From Natrinema salaciae (GTDB lineage Archaea > Halobacteriota > Halobacteria > Halobacteriales > Natrialbaceae), in contig NZ_FOFD01000002.1 in the NCBI RefSeq assembly GCF_900110865.1, positions 182,835-246,834 of the forward strand: a DNA stretch of 64,000 bases, in the 5' to 3' direction. The notes under the pieces are model-generated. The model was not told where the DNA came from. It did not search any database and was given only the letters and a program-made list of their open reading frames with translations. Shown piece after piece: positions 49,353-59,378 of the stretch. Each line of letters starts with the position of its first letter. Position 1 is the stretch's first letter. The position numbers were made by a program, and so were the translations under genes.

Positions 49353-50822
49353 ATGGCAACGAGAGTCGCACAACGACGGGAGCGGATATACGTCGACGGC
49401 GAGTGGCTCGAGACCGAGGACGTACTGACGGTCTCGGATCTCGCCGAGGGCGGGACCTTCGCACAGGTCGCAGCCGCGAGCCCGGAGGAGGCCAGAACCG
49501 CACTGCGCGCCGCCCACGAGATCAAGCCGGCGCTCCGCGAGACGACGGTCGTCGAGCGCGCGCAGTGGTGTGAAACCATCGCGGCGGAACTCCGCGAGCG
49601 CGAGGAGGAACTCGCGGAAGTCATCGTCCGCGAGGCCGGGAAGCCGATCTCCTCGGCTCGCGGCGAGGTCGGACAGGCGGCCGAGCGCTTCGACCGGGCG
49701 GCCGAGGAAGCGCGCAACATCGTCAGCAAAGGCGAGTACCGGGAAGGCTCGACCGAGGGCCACGAGGGTTGGCAAGCGATCGTCAAGCACGAACCGATCG
49801 GTGCCGTCCTCTGTATCACGCCGTACAACTACCCCCTGGCGACGACGGCCCTGCAGGTTGCACCCGCGATCGCCGCCGGCAACAGCGTGCTGCTCAAGCC
49901 CGCGAGCAAGACGCCCGTTTCCGCAGCGATCCTCGCCGACGTCATCGCCGACGTCGACGGGATTCCGGACGGTGCGTTCAACTTCGTCCCCGGTGACGCC
50001 AGCAAGATCGGCGACCTCCTCTCCGGCGACGACAGGATCAACGCGATCGCCATGACCGGCTCCTCGGGGGCGGGGAAACACGTCGCCCGCGAGAGCGGCA
50101 TGGTCAACCTCCACATGGAACTGGGCGGAAACGCACCCGCGATCGTCTTCGACGACGCGGACCTCACCGACGTCGCGGGCAACTGCGCGAAGGGCTCGTT
50201 CAAGTACGCCGGCCAGCGCTGTTCGGCCATTTCGCGCGTGCTCGCCCACGAGTCGGTCCACGACGAGCTCGTCGACACGATCGACGGCCAGATGGACGCC
50301 TGGCAGGCCGGCGACCTCTTCGACGAGAACACCGCGTTCGGGCCGCTCATCAGCGAAGCCCAGGCCGACTGGGTCGAGGAACTCGTCGACGATGCCGTCG
50401 AGAAGGGCGCTGAGATCGTCCGCGGGGGCGAGCGACGGGCACCCGAGGGCGTCCCGGACGAACTCGCCGACCAGTTCTTCGAACCGACGCTGCTCGCGAA
50501 CGTGCCCCACGACGCTCGCATCGTCGACGAAGAGCAGTTCGGGCCGATCGCGGCCGTCACCACCTTCGAGGACGAGGCGGAGGCCCTCGAGATCGCGAAC
50601 GGCTCCGACCTCGCGCTCGACGCGGCGGTCTTCACGAGCGACTACAAGCGCGCGATGCGGATGGCCGAGCGCATCGACGCCGGTGCGGTCCGGATCAACG
50701 GCGCGCCGAGTCACGGCCTCGGCGACGTTCCGTTCGGCGGCAACAAGGACTCGGGGATCGGCCGCGAGGGTCTCGACGCCTCGATCCACGAGATGATGCG
50801 CAAGAAGAGCATCATCCTCTGA
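49353..50822 (+). CDS. Aldehyde dehydrogenase, GapN-type (NADP glyceraldehyde-3-phosphate DH)
   Basis: The product is 489 aa. Aldehyde dehydrogenase sites are CITPYNYPLATTA (catalytic Asn), MTGSSGAGKHVA (cofactor), the general base Glu in LHMELGGNAPAI and the nucleophile Cys in YAGQRCSAISRVL. The GQRCSA/RVL context is typical of GapN, which oxidises glyceraldehyde 3-phosphate to 3-phosphoglycerate with NADP. A different aldehyde is not excluded. The following PfkB-type sugar kinase fits a sugar-breakdown role. Confidence 0.8.
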   Translation: MATRVAQRRERIYVDGEWLETEDVLTVSDLAEGGTFAQVAAASPEEARTALRAAHEIKPALRETTVVERAQWCETIAAELREREEELAEVIVREAGKPISSARGEVGQAAERFDRAAEEARNIVSKGEYREGSTEGHEGWQAIVKHEPIGAVLCITPYNYPLATTALQVAPAIAAGNSVLLKPASKTPVSAAILADVIADVDGIPDGAFNFVPGDASKIGDLLSGDDRINAIAMTGSSGAGKHVARESGMVNLHMELGGNAPAIVFDDADLTDVAGNCAKGSFKYAGQRCSAISRVLAHESVHDELVDTIDGQMDAWQAGDLFDENTAFGPLISEAQADWVEELVDDAVEKGAEIVRGGERRAPEGVPDELADQFFEPTLLANVPHDARIVDEEQFGPIAAVTTFEDEAEALEIANGSDLALDAAVFTSDYKRAMRMAERIDAGAVRINGAPSHGLGDVPFGGNKDSGIGREGLDASIHEMMRKKSIIL

Positions 50823-51030
50823 ACGGCGCGACTGCCTCGAGCGCCGACGGTTTTTGGCCGTCGAACCGTGTCGGCACTCACCCCTGCTCGCAGTTTCGAC
50901 GACCGGCTTCCACACCCGCGAGCAGTCGGTTTCGCAAACGAGGGGGCCGCCCGTCCGGGGACCGAATACGGCGGCCGTACTCGACCGCGCTGTCGATAGA
51001 CCTACCGTCGTCGGCGTTCGATCTTCGAAC

Positions 51031-51987
51031 ATGTCCCACGACGTGCTCGTCGCCGGCGAAACGCTGATCGACTGCATTCCCGAGCGGCCGGGTCCGCTCG
51101 AGGACGTGGCTGGCTTCGAACGCCGGCCTGGCGGTGCGCCGGCGAACGTCGCCGTCGCGCTCGCCCGCCTCGAGCGGCCGCCGCTGTTCTGGACCCGCGT
51201 CGGGGCGGACCCGTTCGGACGGTTCCTCGAGCGCACGCTCGCGGACCACGGCCTCTCCGGTCGATTCGTCGAACGCGACGGCGATGCGAAGACCTCGCTC
51301 GCGTTCGTCACCCACGACGAGACCGGCGACCGCGAGTTCACCTTCTACCGCGACGGGACCGCCGACACGCGCCTCGAGCCCGGTCGGATCGACGACGAAA
51401 CGCTGGCCGATCGCGAGTGGGTCCACGCCGGGGGCGTGACGCTGGCCGGTGGCTCGTCGCGGGCGGCGACACTGGATCTACTCGAGCGGGCTGCGGCCGC
51501 GGAGTGTACGGTCTCGTTCGATCCGAACTTCCGGCCGGAGCTGTGGCCGGACACCGAGACGTTCGCGAGCGTGGGCCGAGACGCGCTCGCAGACGTCGAC
51601 GTCTGTATCGCGACGGTCGAAGAGCTCGAGTTGCTCGGATTCGCGGGCGAGACGCCGACGGCGATCGCTCGAGCGGCCGTCGACGGGAGTTCGGTTCACA
51701 CCGTCTTCGTCACGCTGGGTAGCGAGGGGGCCGTCGCCGTCGCGGGCGACGACGCACCGCGGGCCGGCGACGCGGTCGAGCATCCCGGGTTCGCGGTCGA
51801 GACCGTCGATACGACGGGTGCCGGCGACGCGTTCGTCGCCGGAACGATCGCCGCGCTGGGCGACGGGCGAGAACTCGCGGACGCCGTCGCGTTCGCGAAC
51901 GCGGTCGCGGCGACGGCGACCACGGCACCCGGAGCGATGACGGCGCTGCCGACTCGCGACGAGGTCGCCCCGCTGCTCGACGCGTAG
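51031..51987 (+). CDS. PfkB-family sugar kinase (fructokinase-like)
   Basis: The product is 318 aa from ATG 51031. PfkB signatures are GGAPANVAVALARL (residues about 32-45) and DTTGAGDAFVAGTI, with the catalytic Asp in GAGD. The N-terminus (VLVAGETLIDCIP) and FYRDGTAD fit fructokinase or 2-keto-3-deoxygluconate kinase-like enzymes. The sugar cannot be assigned. It lies about 200 bases after the GapN-type gene with no strong feature in the gap. Confidence 0.85.
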   Translation: MSHDVLVAGETLIDCIPERPGPLEDVAGFERRPGGAPANVAVALARLERPPLFWTRVGADPFGRFLERTLADHGLSGRFVERDGDAKTSLAFVTHDETGDREFTFYRDGTADTRLEPGRIDDETLADREWVHAGGVTLAGGSSRAATLDLLERAAAAECTVSFDPNFRPELWPDTETFASVGRDALADVDVCIATVEELELLGFAGETPTAIARAAVDGSSVHTVFVTLGSEGAVAVAGDDAPRAGDAVEHPGFAVETVDTTGAGDAFVAGTIAALGDGRELADAVAFANAVAATATTAPGAMTALPTRDEVAPLLDA

Positions 51988-52090
51988 CGGTCGGGAGACG
52001 AGCGGCGACCCTGTGGACCGAGAACGCGGCGACACGCGCCACGTGGTTGCAAGCCGGGCCGCTATCCGGGTTTGTGACGGACGGTACGGT

Positions 52091-53260
52091 ATGAGTCGCA
52101 CCGTTCGCGGCGCGGTCCCCTTCGCGAAGGCGGTCGTGACGGGGATTCAGGAGAAGAACGTGACGTTCATGGCGGCCAGTATCGCGTATCAGGCGTTCAT
52201 CTCGTTGATCCCGCTGCTCGTGCTCGTCTTCTTCCTCGTCTCGTTCGTCGGGAACGAGGGGCTCGCCACGCAGGTGTCGTCGGCGACCGAAGGGTTTCTC
52301 CCCGACAGCGGGCAGCTCATCCTCGAGGACGGGATCGAAGGCTCGACCGGGAGCGCGGGAACGTCGATCATCGGGCTCCTCGTCCTCCTGTGGGGGTCCT
52401 TGAAGATATTCCGAGGGCTGGACACCGCGTTCTCGGAGATCTACACGTCGACCGAGGACAACTCGCTGGTCGACCAGTTGCGAGACGGGATCGTCGTCTT
52501 CGGGACGATCGGGGTCGCGCTCGTGGCAGCGGGGGCGACCAGCATCGTCTTCGCGTTCTTCCCGAACAGCCTCTTCATCGGGCTGTTGAACCCGATACTG
52601 CTCGTCGTCGGGCTGACGGTCGCCTTCCTGCCGATGTACTACTTCTTCCCCGACACCGACGTCTCCGTCCGCGAGGTCGTGCCCGGCGTCGTCGTCGCTG
52701 CGGTCGGGTGGGCGGTCCTCCAGTCGCTCTTCCAGGTCTACGTCGCCCTCTCGAGCAGTTCGGACGCCGCCGGCCCGGTCGGCGCTATCCTTCTTCTGTT
52801 GACCTGGCTGTACTTCGGCGGGCTGATACTGCTCGTCGGTGCGGTCGTCAACGCCACGCACTCGGGGCACATCGATCTCAAACCCGAACCGACGGCCGAG
52901 GAGGAGTCGTCCGAGGGGCGTCCACGGGATTCGGAACGGGACTCCGTCGTCGATTCGGGCCAGCGCGAACGCGATCGCCTGGCGGCGCGACTCACGGAAC
53001 TGCAGCGAGAACGGGACCAGTTGCGAAACGATCGGGCGGCTCAGCGGACCCGCCGATATCGGCTCGAGGATCGGGTCGACGACCTGGAAGCGCGAGTAGC
53101 GGATCTCGAAGCGGAAAACGACGAACTCGGGGACGAAAACGAGCGGCTCCGTCGCGAGCTCGCGGCCCGGCAGGGATCGTCGTGGCGACGGCGGCTCCGC
53201 GGCGTCTCGGCGCGAATTCGAACGCTGAACGTCGGCGTCGTCGAGAACCGAAACGACTAG
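52091..53260 (+). CDS. YihY/BrkB-type membrane protein with C-terminal coiled coil
   Basis: The product is 389 aa from ATG 52091. Residues 1-255 are the YihY family: FMAASIAYQAFISLIPLLVLVFF, LLWGSLKIFRGLDTAFSEIY, and five to six membrane helices ending LTWLYFGGLILLVGAVVNA. It was once misnamed RNase BN; the function is not known. Residues 275-389 are an added charged coiled coil (RLAARLTELQRERDQLRNDR) ending in a basic helix, which many haloarchaeal members share. Confidence 0.85.
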   Translation: MSRTVRGAVPFAKAVVTGIQEKNVTFMAASIAYQAFISLIPLLVLVFFLVSFVGNEGLATQVSSATEGFLPDSGQLILEDGIEGSTGSAGTSIIGLLVLLWGSLKIFRGLDTAFSEIYTSTEDNSLVDQLRDGIVVFGTIGVALVAAGATSIVFAFFPNSLFIGLLNPILLVVGLTVAFLPMYYFFPDTDVSVREVVPGVVVAAVGWAVLQSLFQVYVALSSSSDAAGPVGAILLLLTWLYFGGLILLVGAVVNATHSGHIDLKPEPTAEEESSEGRPRDSERDSVVDSGQRERDRLAARLTELQRERDQLRNDRAAQRTRRYRLEDRVDDLEARVADLEAENDELGDENERLRRELAARQGSSWRRRLRGVSARIRTLNVGVVENRND

Positions 53261-53356
53261 GTCGATCGGTCTCGCCGTCGCCCGGTGGTCGTGTCTCGCC
53301 GACAGCCTCCGATCCGAGTCGGGACTTCTTTGTGAGTTCCCGTTCGACCGGAAACC

Positions 53357-53779
53357 GTGTCCCATCCAGTCCGGGCCGCTCGGCGTCGAATTCAGCAGGA
53401 ACATCTGTCGGTCGTCGAAGGGATCGACGCCTGCGCCGACGCGATCGCCGACCCCTGGGATACCTCGCGAACCACCGATCGTGAGGCGGTCGTGAACGGC
53501 CTTCGCGGGACGCTCACGGAAAGCGGGATTCTGGAGGCGCTCCCCGGCGTACTCGCCGACGCCGTCGACGCGACAGGCTGTGAGTTGCCAGCCCGTCCCG
53601 TCGCGGAACCACCCTACGTCGTCGTGACGAGCCGCGGTCCCGTTCTCCGGGCGACGATCGAGCCGGGGCGACTCGTGATCCGGTTCGACGCGTTCGAGAT
53701 CGTCCGCGATCCCGATCCCGGTCGACCGCCGACCTACCGCCGACTCGACGGAATCGGGCTCGAGGTATCCCTCGAGTGA
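53357..53779 (+). CDS. Hypothetical haloarchaeal protein (140 aa)
   Basis: The product is 140 aa from GTG 53357 (V/MSHPVRAARRRI). The first 60 residues are helical, and the rest is beta (PPYVVVTSRGPVLRATIEPGRLVIRFDAFEIVRD). It looks like a conserved haloarchaeal cytosolic protein with no named function. It follows the YihY-type gene by about 100 bases. Confidence 0.6.
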   Translation: MSHPVRAARRRIQQEHLSVVEGIDACADAIADPWDTSRTTDREAVVNGLRGTLTESGILEALPGVLADAVDATGCELPARPVAEPPYVVVTSRGPVLRATIEPGRLVIRFDAFEIVRDPDPGRPPTYRRLDGIGLEVSLE

Positions 53780-53960
53780 GCGCGACCGATCGCGCGCCCG
53801 CTGTCGGGCTCGACTCGCCGCCGGCTTCGACGACGCCGCTAATAACTCGGCTCGCTATATCGCCAGTTGTTACTAACATTCCGGGCCTCGAAACTCGATA
53901 GTTAATAAAAATGGTTGTGCCGATAATAACACTTATGCTCCGAAGGGACTAGTTCCAGCT

Positions 53961-54986
53961 ATGAACCTGACACGACGCGCGCTGGTGAAAGCGGGTGCCG
54001 GCGCGGTCGCGACCGGAACCGTGGCCGGCTGCCTCGACGACGTCCGCAGCGCGAACGCGGACCTCGATACCGGCTACGCCGCTTTCTTCACCCTCTGGGA
54101 CTGGGCCGACCGGGTGAGCGGCGACGCGATCGCGTTCGAGAACCCGGTTGGGGCCGGAGAAGCGGGTCACGGCTGGTCGCCGAGCGGCGACCTGACCCGA
54201 GAGATCGCGGACGCCGGTGCGTTCGTCTACTTCGACACCCCCGAGTTCTCGTGGGCACAGGACATCGCAGCGACGCTCGAGGCCGACTACGACACGGTGA
54301 CCGTGATCGACGGGCTCGAGGGACTGGACGACCACCTGCTCGACTGGGATCACGAGGTCGAGAGCAGCGGCCACGACGGCGGGAGCGACGGTGGTTCTCA
54401 CGACCAGGAGGACGGCCACGACCACGACAGCGAATCGATCGATCCGCACGTCTGGCTCGATCCCGTTCTCGCACAGGACATCGTCGACACCATCGCGACC
54501 GGCCTCGCGGACGCCGACCCGGACAACGCGGCGACCTACGAGAACAACGCCGCCGAATACGTCTCCGAACTCGAGTCCCTCGACGAGACGTTCGAGTCCC
54601 TGATCGATGCGGCCGACCGACGAACCGCCGTCCTCGCGGGCCACGACTCGTTCACGTACCTGCAGGACCGATACGGGTTCGAGATCCACACGCCCGTCGG
54701 CGTCTCGCCGCAGGAGAACCCATCCCCCGAGGCCATCTCCGAGACGATCTCCCTCATCGACGAGGCGGGGATCGACACGATTCTCTACGACCCCTTCGAG
54801 GCGCCCGAAGGCGAGCATCCACAGCTCGTCGACACGATACTCGAGGGCAGCGACGCCACCGACGCGATGGCGCTAACCCACCTCTCGGGCACCCTCGCGA
54901 AGTGGGACGATCGGGGCTGGGGGTACCGCAAGCAAATGGAAGAGATAAACGTCCCCGCGTTTAGAGAGGCACTAGGCGCACAGTGA
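53961..54986 (+). CDS. znuA: Zinc/manganese ABC transporter, substrate-binding lipoprotein (ZnuA-like)
   Basis: The product is 341 aa. A Tat signal (TRRALVK) ending with lipobox AGC anchors it outside. The His/Asp-rich loop GHDGGSDGGSHDQEDGHDHD and the DPHVWLDP motif are typical of cluster A-I metal-binding proteins of the ZnuA/TroA type. It delivers zinc or manganese to the permease. TATA-like CACTTATG lies about 30 bases before ATG 53961. The gene overlaps the next by four bases (GTGA). Confidence 0.9.
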   Translation: MNLTRRALVKAGAGAVATGTVAGCLDDVRSANADLDTGYAAFFTLWDWADRVSGDAIAFENPVGAGEAGHGWSPSGDLTREIADAGAFVYFDTPEFSWAQDIAATLEADYDTVTVIDGLEGLDDHLLDWDHEVESSGHDGGSDGGSHDQEDGHDHDSESIDPHVWLDPVLAQDIVDTIATGLADADPDNAATYENNAAEYVSELESLDETFESLIDAADRRTAVLAGHDSFTYLQDRYGFEIHTPVGVSPQENPSPEAISETISLIDEAGIDTILYDPFEAPEGEHPQLVDTILEGSDATDAMALTHLSGTLAKWDDRGWGYRKQMEEINVPAFREALGAQ

Positions 54987-55720
54987 CCGTCGTCCATCTC
55001 GAACACGTGACGTTTGCATACGGCGAACAGCCGGCCGTCCGAGACGTCTCGCTGACGGTCGAGGACGGTGACTTCCTGGGACTGATCGGGCCGAACGGAT
55101 CGGGGAAGACCACCCTCTTGCACCTCATGCTCGGCCTTCACAGTCCCGACAGCGGTTCGATCGAACTGTTCGGCCAACCGGTTGCCGCGTTCGACGAGGG
55201 CGAACGGATCGGCTACGTCTCCCAGCAGGCGACCAGCGGCGGGGGCTCGATGCCCGTTACCGTCCGCGAGGCCGTTACGATGGGCCGATTCGCCCGTGCG
55301 GGGCACGGACGGCTAACCGACGAGGACCGCGCGATCGTCGACGACGCCCTCGAGACCGTCGGTATCGACGAGTTGGCGGGCCGGCAGGTCAACCAGCTCT
55401 CGGGCGGGCAACGCCAGCGCGCCTACATCGCCCGCGCGCTGGCCTCCGAGGCCGACCTGCTGGCGCTCGACGAGCCGACGGTCGGCGTCGACGCCGAGTC
55501 TCGCGACGCGTTCTACCAGCTGCTCGAGTCGCTCAACGAGTCGGGAATCACGATCATCCTGATCGAGCACGACATCGGCGTCGTCACGAACCGGGCGAAC
55601 CGAATCGCCTGTATCAACACCGAACTCTACCACCACGGGGACACCGAATCGTTCGTCGAAAGCGACGCGCTGACCGAGGCCTACGGCGCGACGGGCCAGG
55701 TCGTCCACCACCACCACTGA
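54983..55720 (+). CDS. znuC: Zinc/manganese ABC transporter, ATP-binding protein
   Basis: The product is 245 aa starting at GTG 54983. Walker A GPNGSGKTT, Q-loop SQQATSGGG, signature LSGGQRQRAYIARAL, Walker B LLALDEPT and the H-loop His in LIEHDIG are all present. It powers metal import. The start overlaps the lipoprotein stop, and the permease start overlaps this stop (TGATG). It ends in four His residues, which may sense or hold the metal. Confidence 0.93.
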   Translation: MTVVHLEHVTFAYGEQPAVRDVSLTVEDGDFLGLIGPNGSGKTTLLHLMLGLHSPDSGSIELFGQPVAAFDEGERIGYVSQQATSGGGSMPVTVREAVTMGRFARAGHGRLTDEDRAIVDDALETVGIDELAGRQVNQLSGGQRQRAYIARALASEADLLALDEPTVGVDAESRDAFYQLLESLNESGITIILIEHDIGVVTNRANRIACINTELYHHGDTESFVESDALTEAYGATGQVVHHHH

Positions 55721-56739
55721 TGAGCGAAACCGGAACCCTTCGGCGGCGGTTCGAACTGATCGGGGTCGGACTGACCGCGGCCTTGGCGATCGCGATGATC
55801 GGCCTGCTGGCCGTCGACGCGCTGCGGGCGTATCCCGTCGCTGGCGGGCTGTACGAGCAGGCACGGATCGCGGGCTGGTGGCTCGACCACGCACTCGGGA
55901 CGAACGTCTTTTACCACCCGTTCATGTGGCGGTCGATCGCGACGGGGATCCTGATCGGGGTCGTCGCGCCGCTGGTCGGCACCTATCTCGTCCACCGCGA
56001 GATGGCTCTGATCGGCGAAACGCTGGCGCACACGGCCTTCGCGGGGGTCGCGGTCGGCCTTCTGGTGAGCTCGACGACCGGCTGGAACGGCTCACTGATG
56101 CTCGTCGCGCTGGTCGTCGGCATCCTCGGCGCGCTGAGCGTTCAGTGGCTCGCCGAGCGGACCGACACCTACGGCGACGTCCCGATCGCGATCATGCTGA
56201 CCGGCAGCTTCGCCGTCGGGACGCTCGTCATCAGCTACGGGCGGGGGATGTCCGGCATCAACATCGAGGGTTACATCTTCGGCGACATCACCGTCGTCAC
56301 CCCGTCGGGTGCCCAGCTGATGGCCGTCATCAGCGTCCTCGTCGTCGCAGTCGTCGTCGTGACGTACAAGCAACTGCTCTTCATCACCTTCGACGAGCAG
56401 GCCGCCCGCGTCGCACGGCTCAACGTGACGTGGTACAACACCCTGTTGATCGTCATGACGGCCGTCGTCGTCGTCGGCGCGATGCAGATCCTCGGCGTGA
56501 TTCTCGTCGCCGCGATGCTCGTCGTGCCCGTCGCGGCGGCCACGCAGATCGCCCACAGCTTCCGAGAGACGCTGCTGCTCTCGATCCTGTTCGGGCAGGT
56601 CTCGGTCGTCGGCGGCTTCGCGTTCTCGATCTCGCAGGAGCTCCCCACCGGCGGCTCGATCGTCGTCGTCGCCATCGCCTGCTACCTGCTCGCGATCCTC
56701 GTCTCGAGCCGCTCGACGGCCGCTATTTCGACGCACTGA
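55720..56739 (+). CDS. znuB: Zinc/manganese ABC transporter, permease
   Basis: The product is 339 aa with about nine membrane helices. Family features of ABC-3 permeases are FMWRSIATGILIGVVAPLVGTYLVHREMALIGETLAHTAFAGVAVG and IEGYIFGDI and GAMQILGVILVAAMLVVPVAAA. It forms the membrane channel with znuA and znuC. It starts on the stop codon of znuC. Confidence 0.93.
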   Translation: MSETGTLRRRFELIGVGLTAALAIAMIGLLAVDALRAYPVAGGLYEQARIAGWWLDHALGTNVFYHPFMWRSIATGILIGVVAPLVGTYLVHREMALIGETLAHTAFAGVAVGLLVSSTTGWNGSLMLVALVVGILGALSVQWLAERTDTYGDVPIAIMLTGSFAVGTLVISYGRGMSGINIEGYIFGDITVVTPSGAQLMAVISVLVVAVVVVTYKQLLFITFDEQAARVARLNVTWYNTLLIVMTAVVVVGAMQILGVILVAAMLVVPVAAATQIAHSFRETLLLSILFGQVSVVGGFAFSISQELPTGGSIVVVAIACYLLAILVSSRSTAAISTH

Positions 56740-56796
56740 CGGTCGGAGCCGGTCCGCGACCGTCGGACTTGTGTGTCTGCCCGACGACACTTCCGT

Positions 56797-57192
56797 ATGA
56801 GCTGGCAACCGATCGACGTCGCCGCGAGCGCGGTCCTCGCGTTCGTCGCCGGAGTCGCGCTCTGGCCGCCGCGGCACGTCTACTGGGTGCGCGTCTCGAG
56901 CGTGCTCGGCGAATCGCTGACTCTCGGCGCGGTCGGGGTTCTCGCCGTGATCGTCGGCGTCGTTGCCGTCGCCCTCCTCGAGCTCCGACTCTCGGCGTTC
57001 GTGGGCGGCGTGTTGCTCGCCTACGCCGTTGGCATGGCGCTCATCGCGGTCGTCCTCGAACCGATCAGCCCGGTACACCTGGTGCTGTACGGCGGACTGA
57101 TCGCCTGTTTCGTCCTCGGGGCGGTGATCACGACTCGCCGACGGGACGCCGGAAACTCGGCCGCCGACTCGAGCCGTCGAACCGCCGAGTGA
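56797..57192 (+). CDS. Small polytopic membrane protein
   Basis: The product is 131 aa from ATG 56797, 55 bases after the permease. Four membrane helices (AASAVLAFVAGVALWPP, LGAVGVLAVIVGVVAVALLEL, GVLLAYAVGMALIAVVL, LVLYGGLIACFVLGAVI) are followed by a basic tail. It may be co-transcribed with the metal transporter, but no partner role is recognised. Confidence 0.65.
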   Translation: MSWQPIDVAASAVLAFVAGVALWPPRHVYWVRVSSVLGESLTLGAVGVLAVIVGVVAVALLELRLSAFVGGVLLAYAVGMALIAVVLEPISPVHLVLYGGLIACFVLGAVITTRRRDAGNSAADSSRRTAE

Positions 57193-57266
57193 ATCGTCCG
57201 CCGTCGGTACCGGACGGCGGGAACACGCCGCACGTTTAACACCCTCGTCGGCGAATCACCCGAGCG

Positions 57267-59378
57267 ATGGGACGGTTATCCGCACTCTTCGATCCCGAGA
57301 CCGTCGCCGTGGTCGGCGCGACCGACCGCGAGGGCGCGGTCGGCCGGGCGATCCTCGAGAACCTGCGGGACGGGTTCGCCGGTGAGGTCGTGCCGATCAA
57401 CCCCTCGCGCGACGAGGTACTCGGGCTCGAGTGTTACGCAGACGCGTCGAGCGCGCCGCCGATCGATCTGGCGGTCGTCGTCGTACCGCCCGATATCGTC
57501 ATCGAATCGATCCGCGAGCTCGCGGATGCGGGCACCGAGAACGTCGTCGTCATCACGGCCGGGTTCTCGGAGACGGGCGGCGAGGGTGCCGCCCGCGAAC
57601 GGCAGCTCCGCGAAGTCGCCGCCGAGAACGACCTCAACGTCGTCGGCCCCAACAGCCTGGGGATCATGTCCACGCCGAAGGGCATGAACGCCACCTTCGG
57701 TCCCGAAGACGCGCTCGCGGGCTCGATCTCCTTTATGAGCCAGTCGGGCGCGTTCATCACCGCCGTGCTCGACTGGGCCAACGAGCAGGGGATCGGGTTC
57801 CGGGACGTCGTCTCGCTGGGCAACAAGACGGTTCTCGACGAGACCGACTTCGTCCGCGAGTGGGGCGACGATCCCGAGACGGACGTTATCATCGGCTACC
57901 TCGAGGATATCGACGACGGACAGGGGTTCGTCGAGGCCGCACGCGAGGTCACCGAAGACACTCCAATCGTGCTCGTCAAATCGGGCCGGACGGACGCCGG
58001 CGCGCAGGCCGCGTCCTCTCACACCGGTGCGATCGCCGGCAGCGAGCGGGCCTACGAGGCGGGCCTCGACCAGGCCGGCGTCCTCCGCGCCCGTTCGGTA
58101 CAGGAGCTGTTCGACTACGCGCGAGCGCTCGCGGGGCTTCCCGAGCCAGAATCCGACGGGGTCGCCGTCGTCACCAACGCGGGCGGCCCCGGCGTGCTCA
58201 CGACCGACGCAGTCGGGGATTCGTCGCTCGAGATGGCCGATTTCACCGACGACACCGTCGCGGCCCTGACCGAAGCGATGCCCGACGAGGCCAACGTCTA
58301 CAATCCGATCGACGCGATCGGCGACGCCGACGTCGAGCGCTTCGGCGCGGCGATCGAGCTCGCGCTGGAGGACCCGAACGTCGGCAGCGCGGTCGTCGTC
58401 GCCGCGCCGACCGCGGTCCTCTCGTACGACGACCTCGCCGAGACCGTGATCGAGAAGCTCGACGCGTACGACACGCCGGTCGTCACCTGCCTGATGGGCG
58501 GCAAGCGAGCCCGCGACGCCGAGGCGACGCTGCGCGAGTCGGGGATTCCGAACTACTTCGACCCCTCGCGGGCGGTGTCGGGACTCGACGCGCTCGCTCG
58601 CTTCCGTGAGATCCGCGAGAAGCGGGTCGACGAACCCGAGACGTTCGACGTCGACCGCGAGCGCGCCCAGGACATTCTGGCGCGGGCCGCCCGTCGCGAC
58701 GACAACCGGCTCGGCGTCGAGTCGATGGACCTGCTCGAGGCCTACGGCATCCCCACCCCGCAGGGGGAGATCGTCGACGATCCCGAGCGCGCTCGTGAGG
58801 TCGCCGCGTCGATCGAGGGCGACGTCGTCATGAAGATCGTCAGCCCGGACATCTCCCACAAGTCGGACATCGGCGGCGTCAAGGTCGGCGTCGCCGACGA
58901 GGACGTCTACGACGCCTACGAGGACGTGGTCGCTCGAGCACGTAACTACCAGCCCGACGCGACGATCATCGGCGTGCAGATCCAGGAACTGCTCGACCTC
59001 GAGGCCGCGACCGAGACCATCGTCGGAATGAACCGCGATCCACAGTTCGGCCCGCTGTTGCTGTTCGGACTCGGGGGTATCTTCGTCGAGATCCTCGAGG
59101 ATACGTCGGTCCGCGTGGCCCCGATCGGCGAGAGCGAGGCCCGCGAGATGGTCGACGACATTCGAGCCGCACCGCTGTTACGCGGCGCTCGCGGGCGGGA
59201 ACCGGCGGACGTCGCGGGCGTCGTCGAGACGATCCAGCGACTCTCCCAGCTGGTGACGGAGTTCCCATCGATCCTCGAACTCGACGTCAACCCGCTCGTG
59301 GCGGGACCGGACGGCGTACAGGCGATCGATCTGCGACTCACCGTCGACGCGGACGAACTCGATACGGAGGAACAATGA
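57267..59378 (+). CDS. acdA: Acetate-CoA ligase, ADP-forming (alpha-beta fusion)
   Basis: The product is 703 aa. The alpha part has the CoA-binding fold (VAVVGATDREGAVGRAIL) and the phosphorylated His in SSHTGAIAGSE (about residue 255). The beta part is an ATP-grasp unit from about residue 470 (YGIPTPQGEIV, VVMKIVSPDISHKSDIGGV, LDVNPLVAG). It makes ATP from acetyl-CoA, ADP and phosphate, the usual acetate route in haloarchaea. The stop overlaps the next start (ATGA). Confidence 0.95.
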   Translation: MGRLSALFDPETVAVVGATDREGAVGRAILENLRDGFAGEVVPINPSRDEVLGLECYADASSAPPIDLAVVVVPPDIVIESIRELADAGTENVVVITAGFSETGGEGAARERQLREVAAENDLNVVGPNSLGIMSTPKGMNATFGPEDALAGSISFMSQSGAFITAVLDWANEQGIGFRDVVSLGNKTVLDETDFVREWGDDPETDVIIGYLEDIDDGQGFVEAAREVTEDTPIVLVKSGRTDAGAQAASSHTGAIAGSERAYEAGLDQAGVLRARSVQELFDYARALAGLPEPESDGVAVVTNAGGPGVLTTDAVGDSSLEMADFTDDTVAALTEAMPDEANVYNPIDAIGDADVERFGAAIELALEDPNVGSAVVVAAPTAVLSYDDLAETVIEKLDAYDTPVVTCLMGGKRARDAEATLRESGIPNYFDPSRAVSGLDALARFREIREKRVDEPETFDVDRERAQDILARAARRDDNRLGVESMDLLEAYGIPTPQGEIVDDPERAREVAASIEGDVVMKIVSPDISHKSDIGGVKVGVADEDVYDAYEDVVARARNYQPDATIIGVQIQELLDLEAATETIVGMNRDPQFGPLLLFGLGGIFVEILEDTSVRVAPIGESEAREMVDDIRAAPLLRGARGREPADVAGVVETIQRLSQLVTEFPSILELDVNPLVAGPDGVQAIDLRLTVDADELDTEEQ

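Noticed and set aside
49287-51341. Long minus-strand frame opposite the GapN-type gene
   Set aside because: No conserved motif, while the plus frame has all aldehyde dehydrogenase sites.
57276-58859. Long minus-strand frame opposite acdA
   Set aside because: Shadow frame; the plus frame carries CoA-binding, phospho-His and ATP-grasp motifs.
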